A stretch of DNA of 64,000 nt from the NCBI RefSeq assembly GCF_014645835.1, contig NZ_BMMM01000015.1, forward strand, positions 202,641-266,640. Reading direction: 5' to 3'. The notes below the pieces were generated by a model. The model ran no database searches. It was not told where the DNA came from and saw nothing but the letters and a program-made list of their open reading frames with translations. This document shows, one piece after another, positions 53,834 through 62,327 of this stretch (position 1 is its first letter; the number at the start of each line of letters is the position of its first letter). This DNA comes from Streptomyces albiflavescens. GTDB lineage: Bacteria > Actinomycetota > Actinomycetes > Streptomycetales > Streptomycetaceae. Both the position numbers and the translations under genes were made by a program.

Positions 53834-53870
53834 GCGGCCCATGAACCTGGTTGAATCCAGGGTGGGCCGC
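53834..53870 (+). terminator. Two-tier hairpin between the anti-sigma and htrA genes
   Basis: GCGGCCCA (53834-53841) with TGGGCCGC (53863-53870), inner CCTGG/CCAGG (53846-53850/53857-53861). Could attenuate read-through so that htrA is also driven separately. Confidence 0.6.
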
Positions 53871-53955
53871 GTCCGCAGGAGGGATCCCGGACGCGGAGTC
53901 GACAATCTGCGGTGACCGTCGGCGAGTTGTGCCGCGGGCCAGGTGTGGGGAGAAC

Positions 53956-55908
53956 ATGAACGACGGGAAGCCCACGAAGGCGAAGTGGTGGAGCCGACCC
54001 AGGCCGCAGGTCCCTCCCGGGGATGCCGGGGTGGGCTCGTCCGAGGTCGCCGACGGGCCCGGGGGCGCCGCCGACGCCCGTACGCCTGGCGGTGCGGTCG
54101 GCACCAGGAGTGACGTCGGGACACCTGGCAGTACGACGGGCCAGGACACCGGGGGTGACTTCGAGCTGGACCGCCCCGCGGCGGTTCCGGCCGCGCGCCG
54201 GTCCGGAGCCGACGGCGACTTCGAGCTGGAGCGGCCCGCGCCGGTCCGGCGCACGAGCGCGCAGGGCGGCGACGCCGCTCCGACGGACCATGTCCCGGCC
54301 CCCGGCGACATTGGGGAGGCGCACGTACCGTCGGTCCCCACGCAGGTCACGGAAGCCCTCGCGCAGGTCACGCAGGGCGGGACGGGCACGGACCCCGGTG
54401 CCGCCGCGGAGCGCGCCAAACCCCTGCACGACCCCGACCCCTACAGCACCCCGCCCTACGGCCGGCCCGGCCCCTGGGCGCCCGCCCCGCCGGTCCAGCA
54501 CCCCGGGGCCACCCCCGCGCACGGGACGCACATGTCGGCGGGCACACCGGCCCAGGGCACACACGTCCCGGCGGGCACACCGGCCCAGGGCACCCCCTTC
54601 GACGCCCCGCCGAACGGCACCGCGTCCATGGCCCACGCCCCGGCGGGAGCGCCCCCGGCCGCGTATGCGGGAACCGCCCACGAAGCACCCGTACAAAGCC
54701 CGCAGCCCCCCACCCCCTGGCAGAACTACGACCCCTGGGCCGCCCCGGCCCCCCTCCAGCAGAACGGCGCGGCCGTGGCGACCGTGACGCAGCGGCGCAA
54801 GCGGGCGAAGAAGGTGCTGGTGCTCGGGGCCGTGGTGCTCGCGCTCGTCTCCGGAGGCGTCGGCGGTGCCGTGGGGGCGTATCTGGAGCGGAACGGAGAG
54901 ATCGGGGACGTCGAGCTGCCGCAGGCGGGCAAGGAAGCGCCGGGGCGCGCTTCGGACAGCGTGGCCGGGATCGCGGCCCACGCGCTGCCCAGCGTCGTCA
55001 CCCTGCATGTGCGCGGCTCCCAGGAGGAGGGCACCGGCACCGGGTTCGTGCTGGACGGCCAGGGACACATCCTCACCAACAACCACGTGATCGAACCGGC
55101 CGGCAGCGGCGGCGAGATATCCGTGACGTTCAGCGGCGGTGAGACCGCCAAGGCCAAGGTCGTCGGACACGACAGCGGGTACGACCTGGCCGTCGTCAAG
55201 GTCTCCGGAGTCAGCGGCCTCGACCCCATGCCGCTGGGCAACTCCGACAACGTTCAGGTGGGCGACCCGGTCGTCGCCATCGGCGCGCCCTTCGACCTCG
55301 CCAACACGGTCACCTCCGGCATCATCAGCGCGAAGGAACGGCCCATCACCGCGGGCGGGGAGAAGGGCGACGGGAGCGACGTCTCGTACGTCGACGCGTT
55401 GCAGACCGACGCGCCCATCAACCCCGGCAACTCCGGCGGACCCCTTCTCGACTCCAAGGCCCGCGTCATCGGCATCAACAGCGCCATCCGCTCCGCCGGC
55501 AGCGGTTCCGACCTGGAGGGCGGGCAGGCGGGTTCCATCGGGCTCGGCTTCGCCATCCCGATCAACCAGGGCAAGCGCGTGGCCGAGGAGCTCATCAACA
55601 CGGGCAAGGCCACCCACCCTGTGATCGGTGTCACGCTCGACATGAACTACGCGGGCGACGGCGCCCGCGTCGGCACGAAGGGCAACGGCGGCGGCCCGCC
55701 CGTCACCGCGGGCGGTCCCGGAGCCGTGGCGGGCATCAAGGCGGGCGACGTCATCACCGAGGTCGACGGCCAGCGCGTCCACTCCGGCGAGGAACTCATC
55801 GTGAAGACCCGCGCGCACCGCCCGGGCGACCGGCTCCGGCTGACTCTCCGGCGGGGCGACACGCAGAAGAAGGTCACGCTGGTCCTCGGTTCCGCCGACG
55901 GTGACTGA
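53956..55908 (+). CDS. htrA: Membrane HtrA-like serine protease with PDZ domain
   Basis: 650 residues from ATG 53956. Residues 1-275 are disordered, Pro/Ala/Gly-rich and cytoplasmic, with an AGTPAQGTH-type duplication. A single helix follows (KVLVLGAVVLALVSGGVGGAVGAYL). The trypsin-like domain holds the catalytic triad: His in HILTNNHVIEP, Asp in GYDLAVVKV and Ser in INPGNSGGPLLD. The C-terminal PDZ domain carries GAVAGIKAGDVITEVDGQRV. Degrades misfolded envelope proteins; in mycobacteria the orthologous region links it to SigE control. Confidence 0.92.
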   Translation: MNDGKPTKAKWWSRPRPQVPPGDAGVGSSEVADGPGGAADARTPGGAVGTRSDVGTPGSTTGQDTGGDFELDRPAAVPAARRSGADGDFELERPAPVRRTSAQGGDAAPTDHVPAPGDIGEAHVPSVPTQVTEALAQVTQGGTGTDPGAAAERAKPLHDPDPYSTPPYGRPGPWAPAPPVQHPGATPAHGTHMSAGTPAQGTHVPAGTPAQGTPFDAPPNGTASMAHAPAGAPPAAYAGTAHEAPVQSPQPPTPWQNYDPWAAPAPLQQNGAAVATVTQRRKRAKKVLVLGAVVLALVSGGVGGAVGAYLERNGEIGDVELPQAGKEAPGRASDSVAGIAAHALPSVVTLHVRGSQEEGTGTGFVLDGQGHILTNNHVIEPAGSGGEISVTFSGGETAKAKVVGHDSGYDLAVVKVSGVSGLDPMPLGNSDNVQVGDPVVAIGAPFDLANTVTSGIISAKERPITAGGEKGDGSDVSYVDALQTDAPINPGNSGGPLLDSKARVIGINSAIRSAGSGSDLEGGQAGSIGLGFAIPINQGKRVAEELINTGKATHPVIGVTLDMNYAGDGARVGTKGNGGGPPVTAGGPGAVAGIKAGDVITEVDGQRVHSGEELIVKTRAHRPGDRLRLTLRRGDTQKKVTLVLGSADGD

Positions 55909-56099
55909 CGTGAAGTTCACAGCTGAGCGCATCGCCGCAGCTCCGAACGGCAAACAACGCGGAAAACCCGCCGTGTACATGAACCCGGAAGCCCCGGGAC
56001 AGTTCCGGACGGACAGGATCGCCGGGTACCTTGGACACGGCCCGGACCACGGAAGACCCGCCGAGGGCCGAGGACCGAGGACATCGCAAGGAGCTTCAG

Positions 56100-56531
56100 G
56101 TGTTCAATGACATAGGACCGCTCGAGCTGGTGACGCTCGTTGTCCTCGCCGTGCTCGTCTTCGGCCCGGAGAAGCTCCCGAAGATGATCCAGGACGTCAC
56201 GCGCACCATTCGCAAGATCCGCGAGTTCTCGGAGAGCGCCAAGGCGGACATCCGTGAGGAGCTCGGCCCGGAGTTCAAGGACTTCGAGTTCGAGGACCTC
56301 AACCCCAAGACGTTCATCCGCAAGCAGCTGGACAACGACGAGCTGGGGCTCAAGGAGATCCGCAACGGCTTCGATCTGAAGAAGGAGATGGCCGAGGTCA
56401 CGGACGCGGTCCACGGCCGCGACGCCGACTCCTCCTCGTCCGGTTCGACCGGCGGCTCCGTCGACATGACGAAGAAGCGCGAGAAGCTGGACGCGGACGA
56501 GCGCCCGCCGTACGACGCGGACGCCACCTGA
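56100..56531 (+). CDS. tatB: Sec-independent translocase protein TatB
   Basis: 143 residues from GTG 56100, AAGGAG at 56088-56093. Begins with the short membrane helix and hinge FNDIGPLELVTLVVLAVLVFGPEKLPKMI, including the FGPEKLP hallmark, then a long amphipathic helix (TRTIRKIREFSESAKADIREEL) and an acidic, Ser-rich tail. It binds twin-arginine substrates with TatC; the Tat lipoprotein at 20188-21948 is a likely client. Position after htrA is conserved in mycobacteria. Confidence 0.94.
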   Translation: MFNDIGPLELVTLVVLAVLVFGPEKLPKMIQDVTRTIRKIREFSESAKADIREELGPEFKDFEFEDLNPKTFIRKQLDNDELGLKEIRNGFDLKKEMAEVTDAVHGRDADSSSSGSTGGSVDMTKKREKLDADERPPYDADAT

Positions 56532-56538
56532 GCCGTAC

Positions 56539-56566
56539 GGCCCACTCGGCGGAGGCCGACTGGGCC
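56539..56566 (+). terminator. Hairpin after tatB
   Basis: GGCCCACTCGGC (56539-56550) pairs with GCCGACTGGGCC (56555-56566) with one mismatch around a GGAG tetraloop. A second imperfect stem (AAACCG...CGGTTT) lies at about 56650-56692, before TATGCT near 56712, a possible -10 of the next gene. Confidence 0.75.
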
Positions 56567-56801
56567 GGTATGCCCCCTGGCCGTGGCGGACGTCACCCGA
56601 CCCGCACGGCCGCCCGCGTAGCCGCACATCAGAGCGACGCCTCGCGGCTTGAAACCGGCGCGTTCACGACCCACGCGCCGGGCGGTTTCCCTGCTGCTCG
56701 GAGCGGTGTGGCTATGCTGCCCAGTTGTTGTGCGGACCGATAAGGACGCCCGAGGGGGGCGGGCCGCCCGGTCCGACGAGAGCGAGGAGGCGTCCGGGCT
56801 G

Positions 56802-57458
56802 ATGGAGACGACAAGTCGGGTAGGCGCGCAGGCGCCGGCCGCGGAGGGCGGACAACAGGTCCCCTCCGCCCGGCGTACGGTCGACGGCTACCTGCTGGCG
56901 CCCTTCCCGTGGTACGGCCTCGACGAGGCCTTCACAGGGCCGCGCTGGCTGATGCAGGTGGGTACCTCGGCGGACGGCGCCGTCGAGCACGGTTCGATCG
57001 GGCACGGCGACGAGCCCACGGTGCGCGCCGAGTTGACCGAGGACAAGGAGCGCTTCGCGGTGGTGGTCACCGTCGCGGCCAACCCCGTGCGCCGCAGCGC
57101 GGACGGTACGGGCCTGTTGGAGGCCACCTCGGTGTCCTCCGCGGCCTGGCTGGCCGGTGTGGGGCTGTTGTCCTTCACCTGGCCCGGGCAGATGGACCAC
57201 ACCCTGCGGGACGACTGGCTGGACCAGCAGACCGAGACGGCGTGGGTCCTGGCGGACGACCTCGACGGACCGGACTGGTCCTCGCTGTCGCTCCCCGTGG
57301 ACGGGGTCCCGACGCCCTTCCACTACCGCGAGTCCGAGTTCGGGTGGGTGCTCGCGGGGTCCACTCAGGCTGGCGTGCATGTGGGTGCGTACGGGCGGGG
57401 GATGAGCGCGTATGGGCTGGGGTTCGCCATGATCAAGGACATCGGCGCGTACGCCTAG
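56802..57458 (+). CDS. Conserved hypothetical protein
   Basis: 218 residues from ATG 56802, with AGGAGG 11 nt upstream. No signal peptide or membrane helix of note. Characteristic segments: VDGYLLAPFPWYGLDEAFTGPRWLMQVG, VTVAANPVRRSADGTGLLEATSVSSAAWLAG, WPGQMDHTLRDDWLDQQTETAW in overlapping parts, and a Gly/Tyr-rich end (AYGRGMSAYGLGFAMIKDIGAY). Two-thirds looks like a beta-rich domain. I do not recognise a family; it lies between tatB and mrp. A longer frame starting at 56649 is rejected because it lacks a ribosome site. Confidence 0.75.
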   Translation: METTSRVGAQAPAAEGGQQVPSARRTVDGYLLAPFPWYGLDEAFTGPRWLMQVGTSADGAVEHGSIGHGDEPTVRAELTEDKERFAVVVTVAANPVRRSADGTGLLEATSVSSAAWLAGVGLLSFTWPGQMDHTLRDDWLDQQTETAWVLADDLDGPDWSSLSLPVDGVPTPFHYRESEFGWVLAGSTQAGVHVGAYGRGMSAYGLGFAMIKDIGAYA

Positions 57459-57474
57459 CCTGCGGGACTACGGA

Positions 57475-57509
57475 GAAGGGGGCGCCGTCGCTGTGACGGC
57501 GCCCCCTTC
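57475..57509. terminator. Bidirectional terminator between the hypothetical gene and mrp
   Basis: Perfect 15-bp stem GAAGGGGGCGCCGTC (57475-57489) / GACGGCGCCCCCTTC (57495-57509), 5-nt loop. Confidence 0.93.
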
Positions 57510-57610
57510 CGCGTATGAGATGTGGGTGCTGCGGGTGAGACGGGGGTGCTGCGGACCGTTCGCAACCTGGTTGCCGCGGGCCGTTCGCGACCTGCGGGTT
57601 CGTCGTGGTT

Positions 57611-57645
57611 GCTCGCGCAGTTCCCCGCGCCCCTTACGGGGCGCC
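57611..57645. repeat. Interspersed repeat family A, copy 3 (inverted)
   Basis: Reverse complement of the 39497-39530 copy with only a few differences (CGCAGTTCCCCGCGCCCC, then TTACGGGGCGCC). It ends 13 bp before the mrp stop codon. Confidence 0.8.
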
Positions 57646-57657
57646 CCCTGATCGTCC

Positions 57658-58791
57658 CTAGAACTTGTTCCGTGGCGTGATGCCCAGCGACATGCCCGAC
57701 AGGCCGCGCTGGCGGCCGCCCAGCTTGCCCGCGATCGCGCGCAGGGCGGAGCCGGCCGGAGAGTCGGGGTCCGTGAGGACCACCGGCTTGCCCTCGTCGC
57801 CGCCCTCGCGGAGGCGGACGTCGATCGGGATGGAGCCGAGGACCGGGACGGTGGCGCCGGTGGTGCGGGTCAGGCCGTCGGCGACCGCCTGGCCGCCGCC
57901 CGTGCCGAAGACGTCGACCATCTCGCCGCAGTGCGGGCAGGGGAGACCGGACATGTTCTCGACGACGCCGACGATCTTCTGGTGGGTCTGGACCGCGATC
58001 GAACCCGCCCGCTCGGCGACCTCGGCCGCCGCCTGCTGGGGCGTCGTCACGACCAGGATCTCCGCGTTCGGGACCAGCTGGGCGACGGAGATGGCGATGT
58101 CACCGGTGCCCGGGGGCAGGTCCAGGAGCAGGACGTCCAGGTCGCCCCACCACACGTCCGCGAGGAACTGCTGGAGCGCGCGGTGGAGCATCGGGCCGCG
58201 CCAGACGACCGGAGCGTTGCCGGGCGTGAACATGCCGATGGAGATGACCTTCACGCCGTTCGACTGCGGCGGCATGATCATGTTCTCGACCTGGGTCGGA
58301 CGGCCGTCCACCGCCAGCATGCGCGGCACGCTGTGGCCGTAGATGTCGGCGTCGACCACGCCCACCTTCAGGCCGTCGGCCGCCATCGCCGCCGCCAGGT
58401 TCACCGTCACCGAGGACTTGCCGACGCCGCCCTTGCCGGAGGCGACCGCGTACACCCGGGTCAGGTTGCCGGGCTTGGCGAAGGGGACCTCGCGCTCGCC
58501 TTGGCCGCCGCGCAGCGCGGTCGCCATTTCCTTGCGCTGCTCGTCGCTCATGACGTCGAGCGAGACGTCGACACGGGTGACGCCCTCGACCCGTGAGACC
58601 GCGTCCGTCACGCGCTGCGTGATGGTCTCGCGCATCGGGCAGCCGGAGACCGTCAGGTACACGGTGACCGCAACCGCCCCGTCCTCGCCGATCTCCACCG
58701 ATTTGACCATCCCCAGCTCGGTGATGGGTCGGTTGATCTCGGGGTCGTTCACCGTCGCCAGTGCTTCGCGCACCGCGTCTTCCGTAGCCAT
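57658..58791 (-). CDS. mrp: Mrp/ApbC iron-sulfur cluster carrier P-loop ATPase
   Basis: 377 residues from ATG 58791. Residues 1-90 are a MIP18/DUF59 domain (VNDPEINRPITELGMVKSV, LTVSGCPMRETI). The ATPase domain has the deviant Walker A ASGKGGVGKSSVTVNLAAA, VVDADIYGHSVPRM and LLLDLPPGTGD. The cluster-binding CxxC is in GLPCPHCGEM. Delivers Fe-S clusters to apoproteins. TACCAT ends 7 nt before the ATG on this strand, a candidate -10 giving a leaderless mRNA; ATG 58797 is an alternative start. Downstream neighbours of the same strand are a DUF1003 and an MgtE-N/CBS gene. Confidence 0.94.
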   Translation of the reverse strand: MATEDAVREALATVNDPEINRPITELGMVKSVEIGEDGAVAVTVYLTVSGCPMRETITQRVTDAVSRVEGVTRVDVSLDVMSDEQRKEMATALRGGQGEREVPFAKPGNLTRVYAVASGKGGVGKSSVTVNLAAAMAADGLKVGVVDADIYGHSVPRMLAVDGRPTQVENMIMPPQSNGVKVISIGMFTPGNAPVVWRGPMLHRALQQFLADVWWGDLDVLLLDLPPGTGDIAISVAQLVPNAEILVVTTPQQAAAEVAERAGSIAVQTHQKIVGVVENMSGLPCPHCGEMVDVFGTGGGQAVADGLTRTTGATVPVLGSIPIDVRLREGGDEGKPVVLTDPDSPAGSALRAIAGKLGGRQRGLSGMSLGITPRNKF

Positions 58792-58835
58792 AAGCATGAT
58801 GGTACGGCGACGGGCGGGGGGGCCGGAAAGCCCCG

Positions 58836-59420
58836 TCACCGGTCGTCTACGTCACGTCCGTGCGACCGTTCCGCCGGGAATACGACATGGCCGTCGCCCC
58901 GGTGCTCGTCCACGTCCTTGACCAGGTCCTGAAGTTCGGAGCGGATCCAGTCGCGGGTGGCGACCTCGCCCAGGCCCATGCGCAGTGAGGCGATCTCGCG
59001 GGTGAGGTACTCGGTGTCCGCGATGGACCGCTCGTTCTGTTTGCGGTCCTGTTCGAGGTTGACCCGGTCGCGGTCGGCCTGGCGGTTCTGCGCGAGCAGG
59101 ATCAGCGGGGCGGCGTACGAGGCCTGCAGCGACAGCATCAGCGTCAGGAAGATGAACGGGTAGTTGTCGAAGCGCAGGTCGGACGGCACGGAGACGTTCC
59201 ACACCACCCACAGGATGATGACGACGGTCATCCAGACGATGAACCGTCCGGTGCCGAGGAAGCGGGCGATGCGCTCCGAGAGCCGTCCGAAGGCCTCCGG
59301 GTCCCACTCGGGCAGCAGTCTGCGCCGCGGCGGCTTCGGCTGGTCGAGCCGCGTGCGCGGCCGGGTGGTGGCGGTCGCCCCGGAGGGCGTGCGTTCGCGC
59401 TGCTCGCGCTCAGGTGGCAT
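58836..59420 (-). CDS. DUF1003 membrane protein
   Basis: 194 residues from ATG 59420. A basic, Pro/Arg/Thr-rich N-terminal 45 residues leads to FGRLSERIARFLGTGRFIVWMTVVIILWVVWNV and the second helix region FDNYPFIFLTLMLSLQASYAAPLILLAQNRQADRDR, the DUF1003 signature. The end is a charged helix (EYLTREIASLRMGLGEVATRDWIRSEL). It overlaps the MgtE-N/CBS gene by 11 bp, so the two are translationally coupled and probably work together, perhaps in magnesium homeostasis. No biochemical role known to me. Confidence 0.9.
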   Translation of the reverse strand: MPPEREQRERTPSGATATTRPRTRLDQPKPPRRRLLPEWDPEAFGRLSERIARFLGTGRFIVWMTVVIILWVVWNVSVPSDLRFDNYPFIFLTLMLSLQASYAAPLILLAQNRQADRDRVNLEQDRKQNERSIADTEYLTREIASLRMGLGEVATRDWIRSELQDLVKDVDEHRGDGHVVFPAERSHGRDVDDR

Positions 59421-60687
59421 GGGGCTCCTCCTCGACGAGGTGGAACTCCGTCTCGCGCCAGTCATCGGGCAGCATGTGGTCCAGTACGTCGTCCACGGTC
59501 ACCGCCCCGAGCAGCGAGCCGCTCTCGTCGACGACGGGCGCCGCGACCATGTCGTACGTCGCGAAGAAGCCGGCGACGACGGGCAGCGCGGCGTCCGGTG
59601 CGAGCGGCTGCAGATCGTCGTCCAAGAGCGCGCCGACCAGCGTGAACGGCGGGTCGCGCAGGAGCCGCTGGAAGTGGACCGTGCCGAGGTACTTCCCGGT
59701 CGGCGTCTCGTCCGGCGGGCGGCACACGTACACCTGGGCGGCGAGCGCGGGGGAGAGGTCGGGGTTGCGGACCCGGGAGAGCGCGTCGGCGACCGTCGCG
59801 TCGGGCCGCAGCACGATCGGCTCGGTCGTCATGAGCCCGCCGGCGGTCTTCTCCTCGTACGCCATCAGCCGCCGCACGTCGGCAGCCTCCTCCGGCTGCA
59901 TCAGCTTCAGCAGCCGCTCCACGTCCTCGGTGGGCAGTTCGCCGAGCAGGTCTGCCGCGTCGTCCGGGTCCATCGCCTCCAGGACGTCGGCCGCGCGCTC
60001 CTCCTTGAGCTTGCTGAGGATCTCGATCTGATCGTCCTCGGGGAGTTCTTCGAGGACGTCGGCGAGCCGGTCGTCGTCCAGTGCGGCGGCCACCTCCCCG
60101 CGCCGCTTGGGGGACAGGTGGTGCAGAACATTGGCGAGGTCGGCCGCGCGCAGCTGCTCGAAGGTGGCGAGCAGGCTCTCGGCGCCCTGTCCGTGCTCCT
60201 CCAGCGAGAACCCGGTGACGGCGGACCACTCGACGGTCAGCGTCTCGCCCTTGGCGCGCCGGAAGGCCCCGCTGCGGCCCTTGCGGACGAAGACCCGGTG
60301 GATCTCCCAGTCCCTGCGGGTCGGCAGCTGCTGGATCGACACGTCGAGCACGGTCACCTCCTCGTCGGTCTCGACGAGGCGTACCACCCGGTCGAGCAGC
60401 TCGCCGAAGACGAGCCGCTCGGTGGGCCGCTGCTCGAAGCGCCGCACATTGAGGACGCCCGTGGTGATGACCTGGCCGGACTCGATGCCGATCACCCGGG
60501 TCATGGGCAGGAAGATCCGCCGCCGCGTGGACAGTTCGACGACGAGGCCGAGCAGCCGGGGCGGCCGCCGTCCGACGCGGAGCATCGCGACCAGGTCCCG
60601 CACCCGGCCCACCTGGTCGCCGTTCGGGTCGAAGACGGCGACACCGGCGAGGTGCGAGACGAAGATCCGAGGGGCGCCTGCGGCCAT
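59410..60687 (-). CDS. MgtE N-domain and CBS protein without transporter domain
   Basis: 425 residues from ATG 60687. Residues 1-90 form a PRC-barrel-like domain (SHLAGVAVFDPNGDQVGRVRDLVAM). Then the MgtE intracellular superhelical domain (LANVLHHLSPKRRGEVAAAL, LADVLEELPEDDQIEILSKL, AADVLEAMDPDDAADLLGEL) and two CBS motifs (LMTTEPIVLRPDATVADAL; APVVDESGSLLGAVTVDDVLDHML). The magnesium-channel membrane domain of MgtE is absent, so this is a cytosolic Mg or nucleotide sensor in architecture. Coupled to the DUF1003 gene; corA lies 1.6 kb away. Confidence 0.92.
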   Translation of the reverse strand: MAAGAPRIFVSHLAGVAVFDPNGDQVGRVRDLVAMLRVGRRPPRLLGLVVELSTRRRIFLPMTRVIGIESGQVITTGVLNVRRFEQRPTERLVFGELLDRVVRLVETDEEVTVLDVSIQQLPTRRDWEIHRVFVRKGRSGAFRRAKGETLTVEWSAVTGFSLEEHGQGAESLLATFEQLRAADLANVLHHLSPKRRGEVAAALDDDRLADVLEELPEDDQIEILSKLKEERAADVLEAMDPDDAADLLGELPTEDVERLLKLMQPEEAADVRRLMAYEEKTAGGLMTTEPIVLRPDATVADALSRVRNPDLSPALAAQVYVCRPPDETPTGKYLGTVHFQRLLRDPPFTLVGALLDDDLQPLAPDAALPVVAGFFATYDMVAAPVVDESGSLLGAVTVDDVLDHMLPDDWRETEFHLVEEEPHAT

Positions 60688-60926
60688 GCCCGCGCCTCCT
60701 TCTCCGCGTACGCGCTCTTGCGGGCGCTCTGGTACGACTCTCTGTGCCCGGGCGGGACGTACGCGCGTTCTGTCCCGCCCTGTCCGCTCGATTGGGCTTC
60801 AGGCTAGCCCGTCCCGGTCGGGTACGCCCTGGTGAGCGGTCCGGACGGACTGCCTCCGCCGGGCGCCCGCGGCACCGGTACGCTGCCGTACGCCGCCAAG
60901 GATCCGCGCACGAAAGGCAGCCACCT

Positions 60927-61685
60927 GTGACTGCAATTCCCCAGGGCCGAACCCACAAGGCCCTACTGGTGAGCGCGATGTGCGCACTGGTCATGACGGG
61001 GACGGCGCTGACGGGGTGCAGCAGTGAGGACCCGGACGCGGGCACCAACGGGGTGGGGAAGCTGCCCGCCGCCACGATCCAGGCGAAGACGAAGAAGGCG
61101 GCCGAGGCGGCGGCCACCGTACGGCTCTCCGGAACCGTCGTCAGCAATGGGACGACGTACACCCTCGACATGCGCCTCAAGGCCGACGGCGGTACCGGAT
61201 CCGTCACCTCGAAGGGGGCGAGTTTCCGGCTGCTGCGGGTCGGCGAGCACCTCTTCCTCAAGGCCGACGCGGAGTTCTGGACCCACCAGGACGGCAAGAG
61301 CGACGGCACCTCCGGCGACGCTGCAGCCGCGAAGAAGCTGGAGGACATGTACGTGAAGGTGCCCAGCGGCGACCCCGCCTACAAGCGGTTCAGCGGCTTC
61401 ACCGACAAGGACGTCCTCCTCGACGGTCTGCTCACCCTGCATGGCGCGCTCGCCACGGACGGCCACCATGTGCAGTCCGGCGTCCGCACCATCCGCATCA
61501 CCGGCGACAAGGGCTCCGGCGGCTCCCTCGACGTCTCGCTGAAGGGAACCCCGTACCCCTTGCTGCTGGTACGCGCGGGCAACGCGGGCACGCTTCGTCT
61601 CACCGACTGGGGCAAGGACTTCGCCCTGGAGGAGCCCACGAAGAAGGAGACGGTCGACTACGGGCAGCAGCTGCCCACGTCGTAG
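60927..61685 (+). CDS. Lipoprotein, LppX/LprG-like fold suspected
   Basis: 252 residues from GTG 60927; AAAGG is about 9 nt upstream. Signal peptide KALLVSAMCALVMTGTALTGC with the lipobox LTGC. The mature part is rich in beta strands (ATVRLSGTVVSNGTTYTLDMRL, GSVTSKGASFRLLRVGEHLFLKAD), resembling the lipid-binding LolA/LppX/LprG class in pattern, without diagnostic motifs. Monocistronic by position. A candidate -10 TACGCT lies near 60881. The function may be lipid or ligand binding at the membrane face. Confidence 0.8.
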   Translation: MTAIPQGRTHKALLVSAMCALVMTGTALTGCSSEDPDAGTNGVGKLPAATIQAKTKKAAEAAATVRLSGTVVSNGTTYTLDMRLKADGGTGSVTSKGASFRLLRVGEHLFLKADAEFWTHQDGKSDGTSGDAAAAKKLEDMYVKVPSGDPAYKRFSGFTDKDVLLDGLLTLHGALATDGHHVQSGVRTIRITGDKGSGGSLDVSLKGTPYPLLLVRAGNAGTLRLTDWGKDFALEEPTKKETVDYGQQLPTS

Positions 61686-61696
61686 TCCCCGGCCCC

Positions 61697-61770
61697 AGGG
61701 CCTGCCCGGCGGATCATGTCGGCGGCGCGGGGCGCCGCGACGCCGCGGAGATCCATCAGAAGCCCCCTAG
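61697..61770. repeat. MITE-like interspersed repeat, copy 2
   Basis: Left end GGGCCTGCCCGGCGGATCA and right end GATCCATCAGAAGCCCCCTAG match copy 1 at 14250-14357, while the centre differs (GC-only hairpins such as GGCGCGGGGCGCC). As in copy 1, the terminal CTA is the stop codon of the minus-strand gene to its right. Confidence 0.65.
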
Positions 61771-62303
61771 CGGCGCTTGCGCTTCTTGAGGAGGAGGCGG
61801 GGGAGGCCCGCCGGGATCGGTTGGCGCGTGGTCGCCGGGGTCGGCAGCGGCCGCTCGGCGAGTGAGCCGTCCGGCAGTGCGACCGTGCCGCCCGAGGGCT
61901 CCAGACGCAGCACCCGGCACTCGCGGGCCCAGCGCTCGGGCATGGCCTCACCGTCGGGGGCGTTCAGTCGCTTGCCCTTGAGCTCGGCGACGGCGGCCTC
62001 CCACTCGGGGGAGGCGGGGTTCGGCTCCACGACCTTCGCGGACCAGGAGACGAGGCGTCCGCCCTTGTCCTTGCTGCGTACGGTGACGACCGCGTCGCCC
62101 CCGTCGACCAGGCCCGTCAGCGGCTGCTCGCCGGGGCCGTCGCCGACCAGACAGACAGCGCCGTCGTGCCACACGTGCCACAGGGCGCGGGTGGGCGCCT
62201 CCTGGCCCTCGGGCAGGGATGCGCCGCTGCCCCGCACCCAGATCAGCCCGGACTTCTTGGTGGCCTCCTCGATGAGGGCCTGGTCGAGCAGCTGTTCCGT
62301 CAT
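61767..62303 (-). CDS. Conserved hypothetical, possible FMN-binding split-barrel
   Basis: 178 residues from ATG 62303. The first 100 residues (SGLIWVRGSGA, RALWHVWHDGAVCLVGDGPGEQPL, AVVTVRSKDKGGRLVSWSAKVVEP) have the strand pattern of pyridoxamine-phosphate-oxidase-like split barrels, but no diagnostic residues are seen. The C-terminus is very basic (LLLKKRKRR) and its stop codon lies in the MITE-like repeat. It is 24 bp downstream of corA on the same strand and probably cotranscribed. Confidence 0.75.
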   Translation of the reverse strand: MTEQLLDQALIEEATKKSGLIWVRGSGASLPEGQEAPTRALWHVWHDGAVCLVGDGPGEQPLTGLVDGGDAVVTVRSKDKGGRLVSWSAKVVEPNPASPEWEAAVAELKGKRLNAPDGEAMPERWARECRVLRLEPSGGTVALPDGSLAERPLPTPATTRQPIPAGLPRLLLKKRKRR

Positions 62304-62327
62304 GGGGCCAAGACTATCCAGCCGTGT

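Noticed and set aside
52405-55980. Minus-strand frame of about 1190 codons across sigE-rseA-htrA
   Set aside because: Low-complexity antisense shadow; the plus-strand genes carry intact sigma, anti-sigma, protease and PDZ motifs.
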